A stretch of DNA of 64,000 nt from an uncultured Halobacteriovorax sp. (GTDB lineage Bacteria > Bdellovibrionota > Bacteriovoracia > Bacteriovoracales > Bacteriovoracaceae): contig CAJXVS010000009.1 in NCBI GenBank assembly GCA_913061265.1, forward strand, positions 1-64,000, written 5' to 3'. Below, piece after piece: positions 27,160-36,336 of this stretch. Within the stretch, counting starts at the first letter, position 1. The number at the start of each line of letters is the position of its first letter. Position numbers and translations under genes: made by a program. The notes under the pieces were generated by a model. That model was given only the letters and a program-made list of their open reading frames with translations, ran no database searches and was not told the DNA's origin.

Positions 27160-27546
27160 TTATTCAGCAGCTTCTGGAGTTTCGATAGTATCAGCTTCAG
27201 GAGTCACTGGTGTCTCAGGTACTTCATCAATTGATTGAATCCGGCCAAAGTCAGTTCGAACGTCATACTTCTTAATAACCACTTGCCGTTCGACGTCCCC
27301 ATCTTCGCTATCAACTAAAGTTACTTTTTTAAGTTTTAAAAGGTAGTGACCTCGGGCCCCGCGTTGCTCTTCGCTTAGGCCTTCGTTGGCAAGTCTATCT
27401 AGGACTGAAGTAAGGTGTAGACCTTCTATCTTTTTCTCGGCTACAAATTCTAAGATTTGTTTGTTCTCAAGAAGTGATCCTATAAAAGTATAAGCTGAAG
27501 CATTTAGAACAAATGTCATGGCAAAGACTGCTACTAAACACTTCAT
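27160..27546 (-). CDS. Small exported hypothetical protein
   Basis: 128 residues with a signal peptide (VFAMTFVLNASAYT) and a charged mature part ending in a Pro/Glu/Thr-rich tail (ETPVTPEADTIETPEAAE). No family recognised. GAGGGG precedes the ATG. Its stop is one base from the stop of the convergent 576-residue gene. Confidence 0.55.
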   Translation of the reverse strand: MKCLVAVFAMTFVLNASAYTFIGSLLENKQILEFVAEKKIEGLHLTSVLDRLANEGLSEEQRGARGHYLLKLKKVTLVDSEDGDVERQVVIKKYDVRTDFGRIQSIDEVPETPVTPEADTIETPEAAE

Positions 27547-27615
27547 TAAGAACCCCTCAGATTATTACGAAGGCTACTTATAACAGATGTATCCACGAAT
27601 TGAGAGAGGGGCTGT

Positions 27616-27640
27616 AAAGATTTTAGGGCCCTAAATCTTT
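27616..27640. repeat. Near-perfect palindrome spanning the O-methyltransferase stop codon
   Basis: AAAGATTTTAGGG and CCCTAAATCTTT form an inverted repeat with one bulged T and no loop. The TAG stop of the methyltransferase lies inside it. It may act as a weak terminator or mRNA-end hairpin; no T-run follows. Confidence 0.4.
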
Positions 27641-28281
27641 GAAATTAAGAAGATTCCATCTCTAATTGGTAACATTGTTCCGTATAAACTCGGGGACTCA
27701 CTAACGTAGTCATTGAGGGCCTTTATATGTTCCGTGGACTTATCGTCGGCCTCTAATTCTGAGGCTGATTTAAGGACATTCCCGCTCCAAAGAACATTAT
27801 CAACAACAATAATCCCTTTATCAGATAATTTAGGCAGACATAGTTTTAAGTAGTTTAAATAATTTTGTTTATCAGCATCTATAAAGACCAGATCAAATTC
27901 ACCTTCTAATTTAGGAATCGTCTCTAATGCTGGGCCTATAAGCTTGCTGATCTTTTGACCATGACTCGACTGAGACCAATGCTTCTTTGAAAACTCCGTC
28001 AGCTCATCATCAATATCAAGAGTAATCAGCTCCCCTGCTTCTGGCAGGTTCTCTGCCATACAAAGAGCGCTATAACCTGTATAAGTGCCCACTTCTAAAA
28101 CTCGGTTTACATTTAAGGCCCTTATTAAAAAACCTAAGAGTGACCCCTCCATCTCTCCCACTAACATCATAGACATAGGCACAGATTCTTTTGTGGCTTC
28201 GCCTAGGTCTCTCACTACTTGACTAGGACGGTTTGATTTTGTGATGGCATATTGTTCAATACTTGGTTCTATAAAGTTCAT
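27631..28281 (-). CDS. SAM-dependent O-methyltransferase
   Basis: 216 residues, the usual length of the caffeoyl-CoA/catechol-type class I O-methyltransferases. SAM-binding motif I is VLEVGTYTGYSALCMAE. The metal-binding segment FVFIDADKQNYLNYL-like region (FDLVFIDADKQNYL) and DNVLWSGNV are intact. Substrate unknown; these enzymes methylate hydroxyls of catechol-like molecules using a divalent metal. Monocistronic by appearance. Confidence 0.88.
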   Translation of the reverse strand: MNFIEPSIEQYAITKSNRPSQVVRDLGEATKESVPMSMMLVGEMEGSLLGFLIRALNVNRVLEVGTYTGYSALCMAENLPEAGELITLDIDDELTEFSKKHWSQSSHGQKISKLIGPALETIPKLEGEFDLVFIDADKQNYLNYLKLCLPKLSDKGIIVVDNVLWSGNVLKSASELEADDKSTEHIKALNDYVSESPSLYGTMLPIRDGIFLISKI

Positions 28282-28496
28282 GGGGCCCCTTTTGCTATGT
28301 TTGAAGAGATAACTTACATCAAAGGGGTAAAATAGTCATTTATAGCTGTCATAAGTAAGGGCTATACTTGATTCTTTAGTGTTTTCCACCGGAAAGAATC
28401 TCTCTTACCTTGCTTAAATCAAACAATTTTTCTTTCAAAGCCCTTTCACGCCGAAAAGTAAGTATCAAATATTCAATTAACTTTCGTGAGGGAAGA

Positions 28497-30482
28497 ATGA
28501 TCAAATTAACATGGATGTTGTTAAGCGTTTTAATTGCCTTTAACGCTAATGCTAGCGAAGTTGAGTTTAGCCAAATAAAGGTTAAAGAAAAACTCTTTCA
28601 AAGCTATCCTGGCCCTTATGAAATTTCATCAAGAGACGGATCAAAGGTAAGTTTAATCAATGATAAAGGCCATCGAGCTGACCGAGGACTTAAAGACAAT
28701 CCTCTTTATAAAAAGTTAATAACGCTCGTCAAAGAAAAGCTTCTTGAAAAGGCTAATGAAATCACTGGAGAGACTCTTGCTTATAATCAAAGTCATTCCA
28801 TTGGCGATACTAACTTCTCTGGTTTTGATTGGAGCGGTTTAGTTTCCGGAGCAGGGATCAAAGCCGGAAGAAAGCTATACCCTGATTATACTGAAGACGA
28901 CGAAGAAAAACGCTGGGTGGTTGAAGATACGCTTCTCTTTGAAGTCGACGCTCAAACCTTTTTAAATGACCAAGCAGAACGAAGAAATATTGAAATCAGC
29001 TCTGATGCTATCAAGGCCTTTGCGGGTATTCGTTTTAGAAGATCATATACTTATATTCATTACTCTCCAACTTACGTTAAAGGTCTTACAAAGGATTTTC
29101 AAAAGTTATTCTTAGGCTTTTTAAAGTTCGGTGGAGATAATTTTCTTAGCCTTGAAGATCATGAATCTGTGACTCGAACTGATTACTTAAGTGCCGATGT
29201 GAGCGCTAGTTCTTCGACTCCTTCGTTTTATTATTTATCCGCTTATGCTGGAGGGACTCTCTATTATAGTTCAATCAATAATGTAAGCATCCATAAGCCA
29301 GGTGTACGAGACTACCCAAGAGGTGAAGAATCATTAAGAGTAGGAATTAATAAAACAAAGCTCCAAGGAAAGTCCGCTGTTGTTGGCCTTCAAGCAGAGT
29401 TTTATAAACTTCTTAAAATTTCTTTATTAAGCTATGAGCTCTCTTCAAGTGTAACTGAATCAAGTTATGTCTCTCTTAGCTTTCAAGCTGGGGACGAAGA
29501 GCTCCTTAGCAATAAAGATTCAATTCTTCATCAAGAAGTTAAAGATGTCCTTCGAGGTAAGCTTCCTAGAAATAACCTAGACCTTATGGCCTATGTCATT
29601 TCAGAGCAAGATACTAAGAGAGATCAAGAGTCTAAGAGCTCTCACCTCTTTTTATATGATAAGTTCAAAGGCAATTCTGTAACAGATGTTACTCTTAGAA
29701 ATAGTTCGGGAACTCGTTATATGTTCCGTTATAATCAGGAGAAGTCTTCTTATAAGAAGACTTGGATTCAGGCCCTTGTTCACTCAAATAAGATTGATAA
29801 GTATAAAAGAAGAGTCACTGATACTGTAACACTTGAGTATGAAGTGCAAAAAGAACAACGTGACTTATCAATTGATGAAGTAAAACTTGATGACTCAAAC
29901 GCAGCTTACCTAAGATTTAGTAAAGAGTTTAATGCTCCCAAGACAAATGGTGGATTAAGGAAAAAACTTCGTGCTGAGGCCATCGCTTTTGGAAAGCTTT
30001 ATACCAATATCGACCAAAAGGTTTGGGATAATTTTAAAAAGGGTGAGCTTAAGGGAAATGCGACTGTTAGTATTAACGCTGAGATCAGCGGAACTGGCAT
30101 TGCTAGCCTAGCTCTTCATTCAAAAGAGTATTGGAGAGAAGTCACTCTTTGGGTTTGCACAAAAACCTCCCCTCAAGATGATCCAGGAAGACTTTCAAAG
30201 ATTGAAAAAAAATGTTTAAAGAAGCTTACACAAACCTTTGAAGCTTATAAAAAGGTTTGGGACTCTGAAGTTAAGATTAGTGCTAGAGCCTTAAAAGACC
30301 TTGCTGAAGCAATTGCTGAGTATGCAAAAGGGTTCGAAGACTTAGAGATGATCTTTGGCGTTGAAAACGTTGGTATCACCGGATCATTCAAAGCTAAGAC
30401 TTTTCATGATTTTCCTTATATTACTTACTTTGTTTTAGGTGAAGATCAAGGAAATGGATTGATCAAAGATAACTTAGAATGA
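28497..30482 (+). CDS. Large exported hypothetical protein
   Basis: 661 residues from the ATG at 28497, chosen because GAGGGAAGA precedes it and it gives a clean signal peptide (WMLLSVLIAFNANAS); an upstream in-frame ATG lies at 28410. The mature part is rich in Ser, Lys and Tyr, without membrane segments or recognised motifs. A late stretch has two cysteines (VCTKTSPQDD, KKCLKKL). Function unknown. An 8-base stem at 30516-30538 follows but has no T-run. Confidence 0.6.
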   Translation: MIKLTWMLLSVLIAFNANASEVEFSQIKVKEKLFQSYPGPYEISSRDGSKVSLINDKGHRADRGLKDNPLYKKLITLVKEKLLEKANEITGETLAYNQSHSIGDTNFSGFDWSGLVSGAGIKAGRKLYPDYTEDDEEKRWVVEDTLLFEVDAQTFLNDQAERRNIEISSDAIKAFAGIRFRRSYTYIHYSPTYVKGLTKDFQKLFLGFLKFGGDNFLSLEDHESVTRTDYLSADVSASSSTPSFYYLSAYAGGTLYYSSINNVSIHKPGVRDYPRGEESLRVGINKTKLQGKSAVVGLQAEFYKLLKISLLSYELSSSVTESSYVSLSFQAGDEELLSNKDSILHQEVKDVLRGKLPRNNLDLMAYVISEQDTKRDQESKSSHLFLYDKFKGNSVTDVTLRNSSGTRYMFRYNQEKSSYKKTWIQALVHSNKIDKYKRRVTDTVTLEYEVQKEQRDLSIDEVKLDDSNAAYLRFSKEFNAPKTNGGLRKKLRAEAIAFGKLYTNIDQKVWDNFKKGELKGNATVSINAEISGTGIASLALHSKEYWREVTLWVCTKTSPQDDPGRLSKIEKKCLKKLTQTFEAYKKVWDSEVKISARALKDLAEAIAEYAKGFEDLEMIFGVENVGITGSFKAKTFHDFPYITYFVLGEDQGNGLIKDNLE

Positions 30483-30676
30483 TTTAGATTAAGGCATTAG
30501 GGCACCATTAAGAATTAAGGGGATAAAGTGTCCCCTTAGCATAAATATAAATACGGCTACTTACATCTATAAGCATTGCTATGACATAGGGCACCTGTTT
30601 TGCAGTATAAACCCTAAATAAGAGCGCTTAGGAGATGGATTTCATAAGCATGGCATAATTAATTAAAGGAACAGCT

Positions 30677-31774
30677 ATGGACATTACACCACTCAACAAA
30701 TGGATACCAAATCTAAAGAAACCTCTTGTGATCGCTGGGCCTTGTAGTGCTGAGACAAGGGAGCAATGCTTATCCATTGCTAAAGAAATTGTAAAAAATG
30801 AGGATGTTCGTATCTTCCGAGCAGGCATCTGGAAGCCTCGTACTCGCCCTGGCTCTTTTGAAGGAGTCGGTGAAGAAGGTTTATCTTGGCTTGATGATGT
30901 AAAAAAAGAAACGGGACTCCTAACTTCTTGCGAAGTGGCGACTGCAAAGCATGCAGAGCTCGCTTTAAAAAGTGGCATTGATATCTTATGGATCGGAGCG
31001 AGAACTTCGGCTAATCCATTTGCTGTTCAAGAGATAGCTGATTTTCTAAAAGGGACTAAGGTTCCTGTTCTTATAAAGAATCCTATTAATGCTGATCTTG
31101 CTTTATGGATTGGCGCCATCGAAAGAATTGCCTCCGCTGGTATTACAAAGTTAGGGGCTATTCATAGAGGCTTCTCTACCCATGAAACAACCATGTATAG
31201 AAACCGCCCTCTTTGGAGGATTCCCATTGAACTTAAAAGCCGCCTCCCCGGACTTCCAGTTATCTGCGACCCAAGTCATATCGCAGGAAAGAGAGATCTT
31301 ATTCAAAAGGTTTCGCAAAAGGCCATGGATGTGGATTTTGATGGGCTTATGATTGAGACTCACTGCAACCCAGACGAGGCTTGGAGTGATGCAAAACAAC
31401 AAGTAACTCCTGAGAGTCTAAAAGAAATCCTAGGCTCAATCTCTGTTAGGACAGAATACTCTCATGATAGAAATTTTGGGCAAGAGCTCGATGATCTTAG
31501 AGATAAGATCGATAGAATCGATAACGACCTTCTTGAAAGCCTACAAGAGAGGATGAAGATTGTTGACTCAATCGGTAAGGCCAAGATCAAGTCAAATATT
31601 ACTGCGCTTCAGATCCATAGAATGGATGAGCTTATGAATAAGAGAATGCAGATTGCCGAAGCGTTAGGTCTTAATCCACAATATATAAAAGAAATATATG
31701 ATGTGATTCATGATCATTCAGTAAAAAAACAAACTGAGATGATGAATGAGACTAAAACTAACAAAGAAGATTAA
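30677..31774 (+). CDS. DAHP synthase fused to a C-terminal chorismate mutase
   Basis: 365 residues. Residues 1-~262 are a class I-beta type 3-deoxy-D-arabino-heptulosonate 7-phosphate synthase (AGPCSAET, RAGIWKPRTRPGSFEG, IKNPIN, CDPSHIAGKR, the latter holding metal and phosphate ligands). Residues ~275-355 are an AroQ chorismate mutase (LDDLRDKIDRIDNDLLESL, with IGKAKI and a downstream RM pair). This order of domains is known in Bacteroidetes such as Porphyromonas and Prevotella. It catalyses entry to the shikimate pathway and chorismate to prephenate. AAAGGAAC precedes the ATG. First of four genes. Confidence 0.93.
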   Translation: MDITPLNKWIPNLKKPLVIAGPCSAETREQCLSIAKEIVKNEDVRIFRAGIWKPRTRPGSFEGVGEEGLSWLDDVKKETGLLTSCEVATAKHAELALKSGIDILWIGARTSANPFAVQEIADFLKGTKVPVLIKNPINADLALWIGAIERIASAGITKLGAIHRGFSTHETTMYRNRPLWRIPIELKSRLPGLPVICDPSHIAGKRDLIQKVSQKAMDVDFDGLMIETHCNPDEAWSDAKQQVTPESLKEILGSISVRTEYSHDRNFGQELDDLRDKIDRIDNDLLESLQERMKIVDSIGKAKIKSNITALQIHRMDELMNKRMQIAEALGLNPQYIKEIYDVIHDHSVKKQTEMMNETKTNKED

Positions 31775-31776
31775 TA

Positions 31777-32931
31777 ATGCCATTTTCCCATCGAATAAAA
31801 TCAGTAGAGGGATCAAAGTCGGTGGGTTTAGCCTCCCTCGTCGCAAAACTTAAAAATGAAGGTCATGACATTATTGGCCTTCATGTTGGTGAGCCAGACT
31901 TCCCTCCTCCAAACGAAGTAATCGAAGCGACTCAAAAGGCCTTAACGGACCTTCAAGTTCGCTACTCCTTAGTTCCAGGAATTCCTGAGCTTAGAGAGGC
32001 CATTGCCCATCGCTTCTCTTCTCGAAGTAACAGAGTTGTTAGCCTAGAGAATATCTTAATTAGTAATGGATCAAAGCAGATCCTTTATAACCTCTTTCAA
32101 TGTTTAATTAATGACGGGGATGAAGTCATTATTCCTGCTCCTTACTGGGTCACTTTTCCTGAGAGTGTAAAGCTCGCTGGCGGAAATCCTGTTATTGTTA
32201 AATCAAGAACAGACCTAGGACTAGATTTAGATGCCATTGAAGCTGCTATAACTCCAAAGACAAAGATCATCCTCTTTAATACGCCTAACAACCCAACTTC
32301 TGCGGTTTATGGAAAAGAAGACCTTATAAAACTAGGCGCTTTAGCCTCGAAGCATGATCTTATTATTATTGCCGACGAAGCTTATGAGTCTCTTGTCTTT
32401 GAGCCAAACATCCACACAAGTATAGCAGCGCTTTCAGATGACCTTTTTGAAAGAACCATAACCGTACAGACTCTAAGTAAGTCGCATTGCCTTACGGGTT
32501 TTAGAATTGGTTATATGATAGCTCCTAAAAAGTATGTTGAAGAAGTCTCGAAACTTCAATCTCATCTCAATGGTAATGTTTGCACCTTTGCTCAATATGG
32601 CGCCCTAAAAGCTTTAACAATGGATCAGTCTTACTTTGAAGAGATGATCAAAACGATGGTAAAAAGAAAGGACCTCGCTTTTAAGCTAACTAAGGAAATC
32701 TTTTCTTGTCATGAGCCACAGGGAGCCTTTTATGTTTTCCCAAGTCTTGATGGTTATGAAGAACGCTTTAAATCAAGCAATGAAGCTGCAGAGTTTATTT
32801 TAAGAGAAGCTAAGGTTGCTCTACTCCCAGGCTCTGCCTTTGGACTAGAAGGATACTTACGTTTATCTTTTGCTTCGCACGAAGATAAGATCACAGAGGC
32901 CTTTAGAAGAATCAAAGAGGCTTTAAAATGA
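31777..32931 (+). CDS. Pyridoxal-phosphate aminotransferase (aspartate/prephenate type)
   Basis: 384-residue class I/II aminotransferase. Visible are the N-terminal GLHVGEPDFPPP, the PLP site NNPTSAVYG and ADEAYESL, and the Schiff-base lysine in TLSKSHCLTGFRIGY. Between DAHP synthase-chorismate mutase and prephenate dehydrogenase it most likely transaminates prephenate, phenylpyruvate or 4-hydroxyphenylpyruvate. The exact substrate is inferred from context. Two bases after the first gene, overlaps the next by four. Confidence 0.9.
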   Translation: MPFSHRIKSVEGSKSVGLASLVAKLKNEGHDIIGLHVGEPDFPPPNEVIEATQKALTDLQVRYSLVPGIPELREAIAHRFSSRSNRVVSLENILISNGSKQILYNLFQCLINDGDEVIIPAPYWVTFPESVKLAGGNPVIVKSRTDLGLDLDAIEAAITPKTKIILFNTPNNPTSAVYGKEDLIKLGALASKHDLIIIADEAYESLVFEPNIHTSIAALSDDLFERTITVQTLSKSHCLTGFRIGYMIAPKKYVEEVSKLQSHLNGNVCTFAQYGALKALTMDQSYFEEMIKTMVKRKDLAFKLTKEIFSCHEPQGAFYVFPSLDGYEERFKSSNEAAEFILREAKVALLPGSAFGLEGYLRLSFASHEDKITEAFRRIKEALK

Positions 32932-33665
32932 AGATTGGAATAATTGGCTTTGGCCGCCTTGGTAGGCTTATTACTAAATACATAGCTCAAGATGCTGACG
33001 TCGTTGTCTACGAGAAGTTTCCGAATGAATCAACCGAGCAGATGATAAAAGATCTTGGAGCAACTTCAGGATCGTTAGAACAAGTTTGTGATTCCCCAAT
33101 AGTCATTCCCTTTGTTCCTATTAGCGAACTTGAAAATGCTCTCACTGAAATGAAGCCTTTTTTAAAAGCAGGTACACTAGTCGCTGATGTTTGTTCTGTG
33201 AAAAAACACCCTATCGATAAGATGTTAGAGATCCTTCCTAAAGAAATTCAAGTGCTAGGGACTCATCCCATGTTTGGACCTGACTCAGCGAAAGAATCTC
33301 TCTTTGGTTGTAAGATAGTCCTTTGTAAGGCACGAATTGAAGATAAGCTTTATTCAGATATAAAGAATTATCTTAATAATCATGGATTAAAAGTCATTGA
33401 ATCAACAGCAGATAAGCATGATGAAGAAATAAGTCATTCCCTTCTTCTTACGCATTTTATTGGGCGAACGCTTATGGACCTTGGAACAAAAGAGCTGGCC
33501 ATTGATACTAAGGGTTACAGAAGACTAATGAAGATCCTTGAAACAGTTGAAAACGATTCCTGGCAACTCTTTGTCGATATGAATAAATACAATTCTTATA
33601 GTGAAAGCACGAGAGAAGAATTCTTAGAATCCTTAGCCAAGGTGAATAAAAGGATTACTGAATGA
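32928..33665 (+). CDS. tyrA: Prephenate (or arogenate) dehydrogenase
   Basis: 245 residues, short for the family because only the nucleotide-binding and a reduced dimerisation part are present, without chorismate mutase or ACT domain. It has IIGFGRLG at the N-terminus, VCSVKKHPIDKML and the substrate-site GTHPMFGPDS. It converts prephenate or arogenate to the tyrosine precursor. Starts and ends by four-base overlaps with its neighbours, so translation is coupled. Confidence 0.9.
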   Translation: MKIGIIGFGRLGRLITKYIAQDADVVVYEKFPNESTEQMIKDLGATSGSLEQVCDSPIVIPFVPISELENALTEMKPFLKAGTLVADVCSVKKHPIDKMLEILPKEIQVLGTHPMFGPDSAKESLFGCKIVLCKARIEDKLYSDIKNYLNNHGLKVIESTADKHDEEISHSLLLTHFIGRTLMDLGTKELAIDTKGYRRLMKILETVENDSWQLFVDMNKYNSYSESTREEFLESLAKVNKRITE

Positions 33666-34486
33666 AGATTGCCTTTCAAGGAACAAGAGGCGCTTACTCT
33701 GAGGAAGCCCTCTATAAATTCTTCGGTGAAACCAAGGTTGAAGCTGTAGGCTATGAGCTCTCAGAACAAGTCGGTGACGCTCTTGAAGCTGAAGAAGTCG
33801 CTATGGGAATTCTTCCTGTTGAGAATTCTATCGCTGGAAATGTCGCCATTAATATGGATCTTCTTTATCAACATAGGTTCTTTATCATCGGTGAACTCTA
33901 CCTCCCCATTCATCACTGCCTTATGGCAAGACCCGGGGTTAAGTTAAAAGATTTAAAGACCGTTCATAGTCATCCGGTTGCCTTAGAGCAATGCCGCGAC
34001 TTTTTAAATAAACATGGAATTAAGGCCATCCCCGATTTTGATACAGCTGGCGCTTCTAAGAACTTAGTAACAAGAAAGTCAGTTGATCAAGGGACTATCT
34101 CTTCAAGATTATGCTCAGAGTACTATGGCCTTGAGATCCTCAACGACGATGTTCAAAAGGTTAAGCATAATATCACCCGCTTTCAAGTCTTCGTTAAAGA
34201 GAAGCATATCCCTGATGGCATCCGCCAAGAAAAAACCAGTATTGCTTTTTCTACCAAGCATCATCCGGGCGCCCTCTTAGGTTGCCTTCAGCAGTTTGCT
34301 AAGGCCGATATTAATTTAACTAGATTAGAATCGAGACCCATTCCAGAGAACCCCTTTGCCTACGTTTTCTTTGTGGATTTTATGGGTGCCTTAACAGATA
34401 CAAAAGTCATTGAGACCTTAAGAAACTTAAAAGAAGATGCCAGTCATATTAAGGTTCTTGGCAGCTACCCTGTTGCTTCAAGATAA
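33662..34486 (+). CDS. pheA: Prephenate dehydratase with ACT domain
   Basis: 274 residues, the monofunctional form. The catalytic part has AFQGTRGAYSEEAL at the start, LPVENSIAGN, and the CTR-like region ending in HNITRFQVF. The ACT regulatory domain begins at KTSIAFSTKHHPGALLGCL and shows the phenylalanine-site motif ESRPIPENPFAYVFF. Chorismate mutase is supplied by the fused first gene. Last gene of the operon. Confidence 0.94.
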   Translation: MKIAFQGTRGAYSEEALYKFFGETKVEAVGYELSEQVGDALEAEEVAMGILPVENSIAGNVAINMDLLYQHRFFIIGELYLPIHHCLMARPGVKLKDLKTVHSHPVALEQCRDFLNKHGIKAIPDFDTAGASKNLVTRKSVDQGTISSRLCSEYYGLEILNDDVQKVKHNITRFQVFVKEKHIPDGIRQEKTSIAFSTKHHPGALLGCLQQFAKADINLTRLESRPIPENPFAYVFFVDFMGALTDTKVIETLRNLKEDASHIKVLGSYPVASR

Positions 34487-34487
34487 A

Positions 34488-34856
34488 TTAAAGAAAGAGT
34501 TCAGGATAAAGCGCTTTGATCGCCTCAGCTGACTGCTCCCCTTCTCCGACTCCAACAATACTCATCTTTCGAGGCTTTTGTTCTAAGCTAGTAAAGAAGA
34601 CCTCTAATAATTTAGGAATAAACTTTTCAGATCCTTCATGAAAGAGAACACCATCAGGGGCAGTGGGAGCTAAGATAAGACGATTATCTTTTGCCGCATC
34701 TTCAAGGAGATGATTAAGAGACTCTGATACCACCTCTTTAGATTGATCTCCCGATCCAAAGGCCAAGAGGATATGCTCAACACTATCAGGGACGAAGAGA
34801 CCTACTTCAACAAGGGTCTTTCCACCACCAAAGATCTTAATAAAATTAAATTCCAT
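34488..34856 (-). CDS. Small hypothetical protein, possibly alpha/beta-hydrolase-derived
   Basis: 122 residues with no signal peptide. The end reads PRKMSIVGVGEGEQSAEAI, where GVGEGE occupies the place of a G-x-S-x-G nucleophile elbow with Ser replaced by Glu. LILAPTAPDGVLF earlier also fits a hydrolase strand. It could be a non-enzymatic hydrolase fragment, or unrelated. Its stop is one base from the convergent prephenate dehydratase stop. Confidence 0.45.
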   Translation of the reverse strand: MEFNFIKIFGGGKTLVEVGLFVPDSVEHILLAFGSGDQSKEVVSESLNHLLEDAAKDNRLILAPTAPDGVLFHEGSEKFIPKLLEVFFTSLEQKPRKMSIVGVGEGEQSAEAIKALYPELFL

Positions 34857-34921
34857 TTTTATCTCGATTAATTAATTTAACTGGCTTTATTTTAGGAAGG
34901 ATCTAAGGGACGGTCAAATAA

Positions 34922-34948
34922 ACGCGCTATTCTTAGAGAATAGCGCGT
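34922..34948 (-). terminator. Strong 12-base-pair hairpin, terminator of the 34960 gene
   Basis: ACGCGCTATTCT and AGAATAGCGCGT pair perfectly around a three-base loop. On the minus strand TTTATTTGACC follows, giving a weak T-run. It lies 12 bases after the stop of the gene at 34960-35484. Confidence 0.75.
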
Positions 34949-34959
34949 ATCAGGATTAA

Positions 34960-35484
34960 TTAACCCCAGTAACCAAAAAGAACACTCCAATAAACCCATC
35001 CCCACGGGCCAAAGATTAAGAAAAAAGGAAGCGTTATATAAGACACCATTAGTGTCAAAACTCTTCCCAGACTCTTGTTCTTACTTGTAAGTGCTTTTTC
35101 AGCTTTAGCTGCTAATTTCTTAAAGTTTTTTACAGACCCTGCTTCTTCTAGTCTTGCCGTGGCCGATTCTAAAAGAAAGTCTTTAGTCTTATTTGAAAAA
35201 AGAAGTTCTACATTTCCTCTAATTCCTTCATCAACTGAAAGACCTGCTTTAGAAACGAGGGCTGAATCAGAAAAGATGATCTCTAAAATAATATCTCCAT
35301 ATTTTTCCATAAGCTCTTCGTCACTAAAAGAGTCTAGCTCCATTCTTACTTCGGCTTGAGTCTTATCAAGCTGTTTTTCCATTTTTTCTATAAAGTTTGC
35401 TTCTTTCGATCCTTGAACGGCAAAAGCGTTTGAACTGATTAATAAGAAGAAACTTAAAATCATTACACGAATTGTCTTGGTCAT
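34960..35484 (-). CDS. Exported hypothetical protein with C-terminal membrane segment
   Basis: About 174 residues: signal peptide (ILSFFLLISSNAFAVQG), a charged helical middle, and one hydrophobic C-terminal segment (LTLMVSYITLPFFLIFGPW) ending in WGWVYWSVLFGYWG, an aromatic-glycine tail. No family recognised. The ATG at 35484 has GGAGAGAG upstream; a further TTG at 35496 is in frame but less likely. Confidence 0.55.
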   Translation of the reverse strand: MTKTIRVMILSFFLLISSNAFAVQGSKEANFIEKMEKQLDKTQAEVRMELDSFSDEELMEKYGDIILEIIFSDSALVSKAGLSVDEGIRGNVELLFSNKTKDFLLESATARLEEAGSVKNFKKLAAKAEKALTSKNKSLGRVLTLMVSYITLPFFLIFGPWGWVYWSVLFGYWG

Positions 35485-35688
35485 ATCTCTCTCCAAAGAT
35501 GAGTTGAATAATTAAACGCTTTGTACCAAAAGAGTTATGCCTCTTCTAGCGGCGTTGTTGGCAAATATAGGGGAAATCTGTCAAAAGCGAAGGTAAGCAA
35601 CTGATATAACAGGTGTTACATTTCTAACAGGGTGTATAAATATTTCGAAGCCCCAATTATAATCCAGTAATTTCGGTAGAATAGCTTT

Positions 35689-36336
35689 ATGAAAGTTCTC
35701 TTATTTTTACTCATTTTAAGCTTTAGTCAAATCGCTAATTCAAAAGGGTTTGAATCTTTGCATGTTGGAATAGCATCATCCGGTCCCGGAGGATCCGCCC
35801 TAGGCCATTCCTATTTGCTTTTTTGTAAGAAAAGTTATCATCTTCATTTAAAAAGATGTGTTGTTGTTGAATACAACCTTGATATAAACCTCGGGGAAAA
35901 ACTTGAGGAAACAAAAAGGTTAGGATTCCTTGATAAGATTAATGCTTTTAATCAAGCAAACTTCAAGGTTTACCTCCACTCAGATCAGAGAGAGTTTGAG
36001 AATAAGTACTTTAGTCGAAATCAAAACTTGTCCTATTATAAGTATATAAACTCTTCTAAAAAAATAAATTTCCTTTTTGAGGAGATAAAAGCTGATCAAG
36101 TTAGAAGATTAAATAGGGATTATAAAGACTATAAAATATTTAGTAATAACTGCGCGACTAAAATACTGGATCTTTTTAAAATATCCGAACGCAGAAGATT
36201 TAAACCTTTTAAAAATCATGGCCTTTTTGATCTTGATCAATACCTTTTCAATTTTCCCATTTGGCTAGAAGATACAATATCCAAAAGTGATTTTTTCTCT
36301 GGGCCTATAGTATTTAGAGCAAAGGAGCAAAGGTGA
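35689..36336 (+). CDS. Exported DUF4105-like protein
   Basis: 215 residues with signal peptide (residues 1-18). It resembles the DUF4105 group, a permuted papain-like fold: GHSYLLF with His40 and SNNCATKILDLF with Cys155 are in the right order for a His-Cys pair. Predicted periplasmic or secreted; activity is inference. It overlaps the metalloprotease gene by four bases. Confidence 0.55.
   Translation: MKVLLFLLILSFSQIANSKGFESLHVGIASSGPGGSALGHSYLLFCKKSYHLHLKRCVVVEYNLDINLGEKLEETKRLGFLDKINAFNQANFKVYLHSDQREFENKYFSRNQNLSYYKYINSSKKINFLFEEIKADQVRRLNRDYKDYKIFSNNCATKILDLFKISERRRFKPFKNHGLFDLDQYLFNFPIWLEDTISKSDFFSGPIVFRAKEQR

Noticed and set aside
30516-30538. Intrinsic terminator after the 661-residue exported gene
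   Set aside because: Eight-pair stem TAAGGGGA/TCCCCTTA is good, but no T-run follows on the sense strand; noted in the gene entry only.
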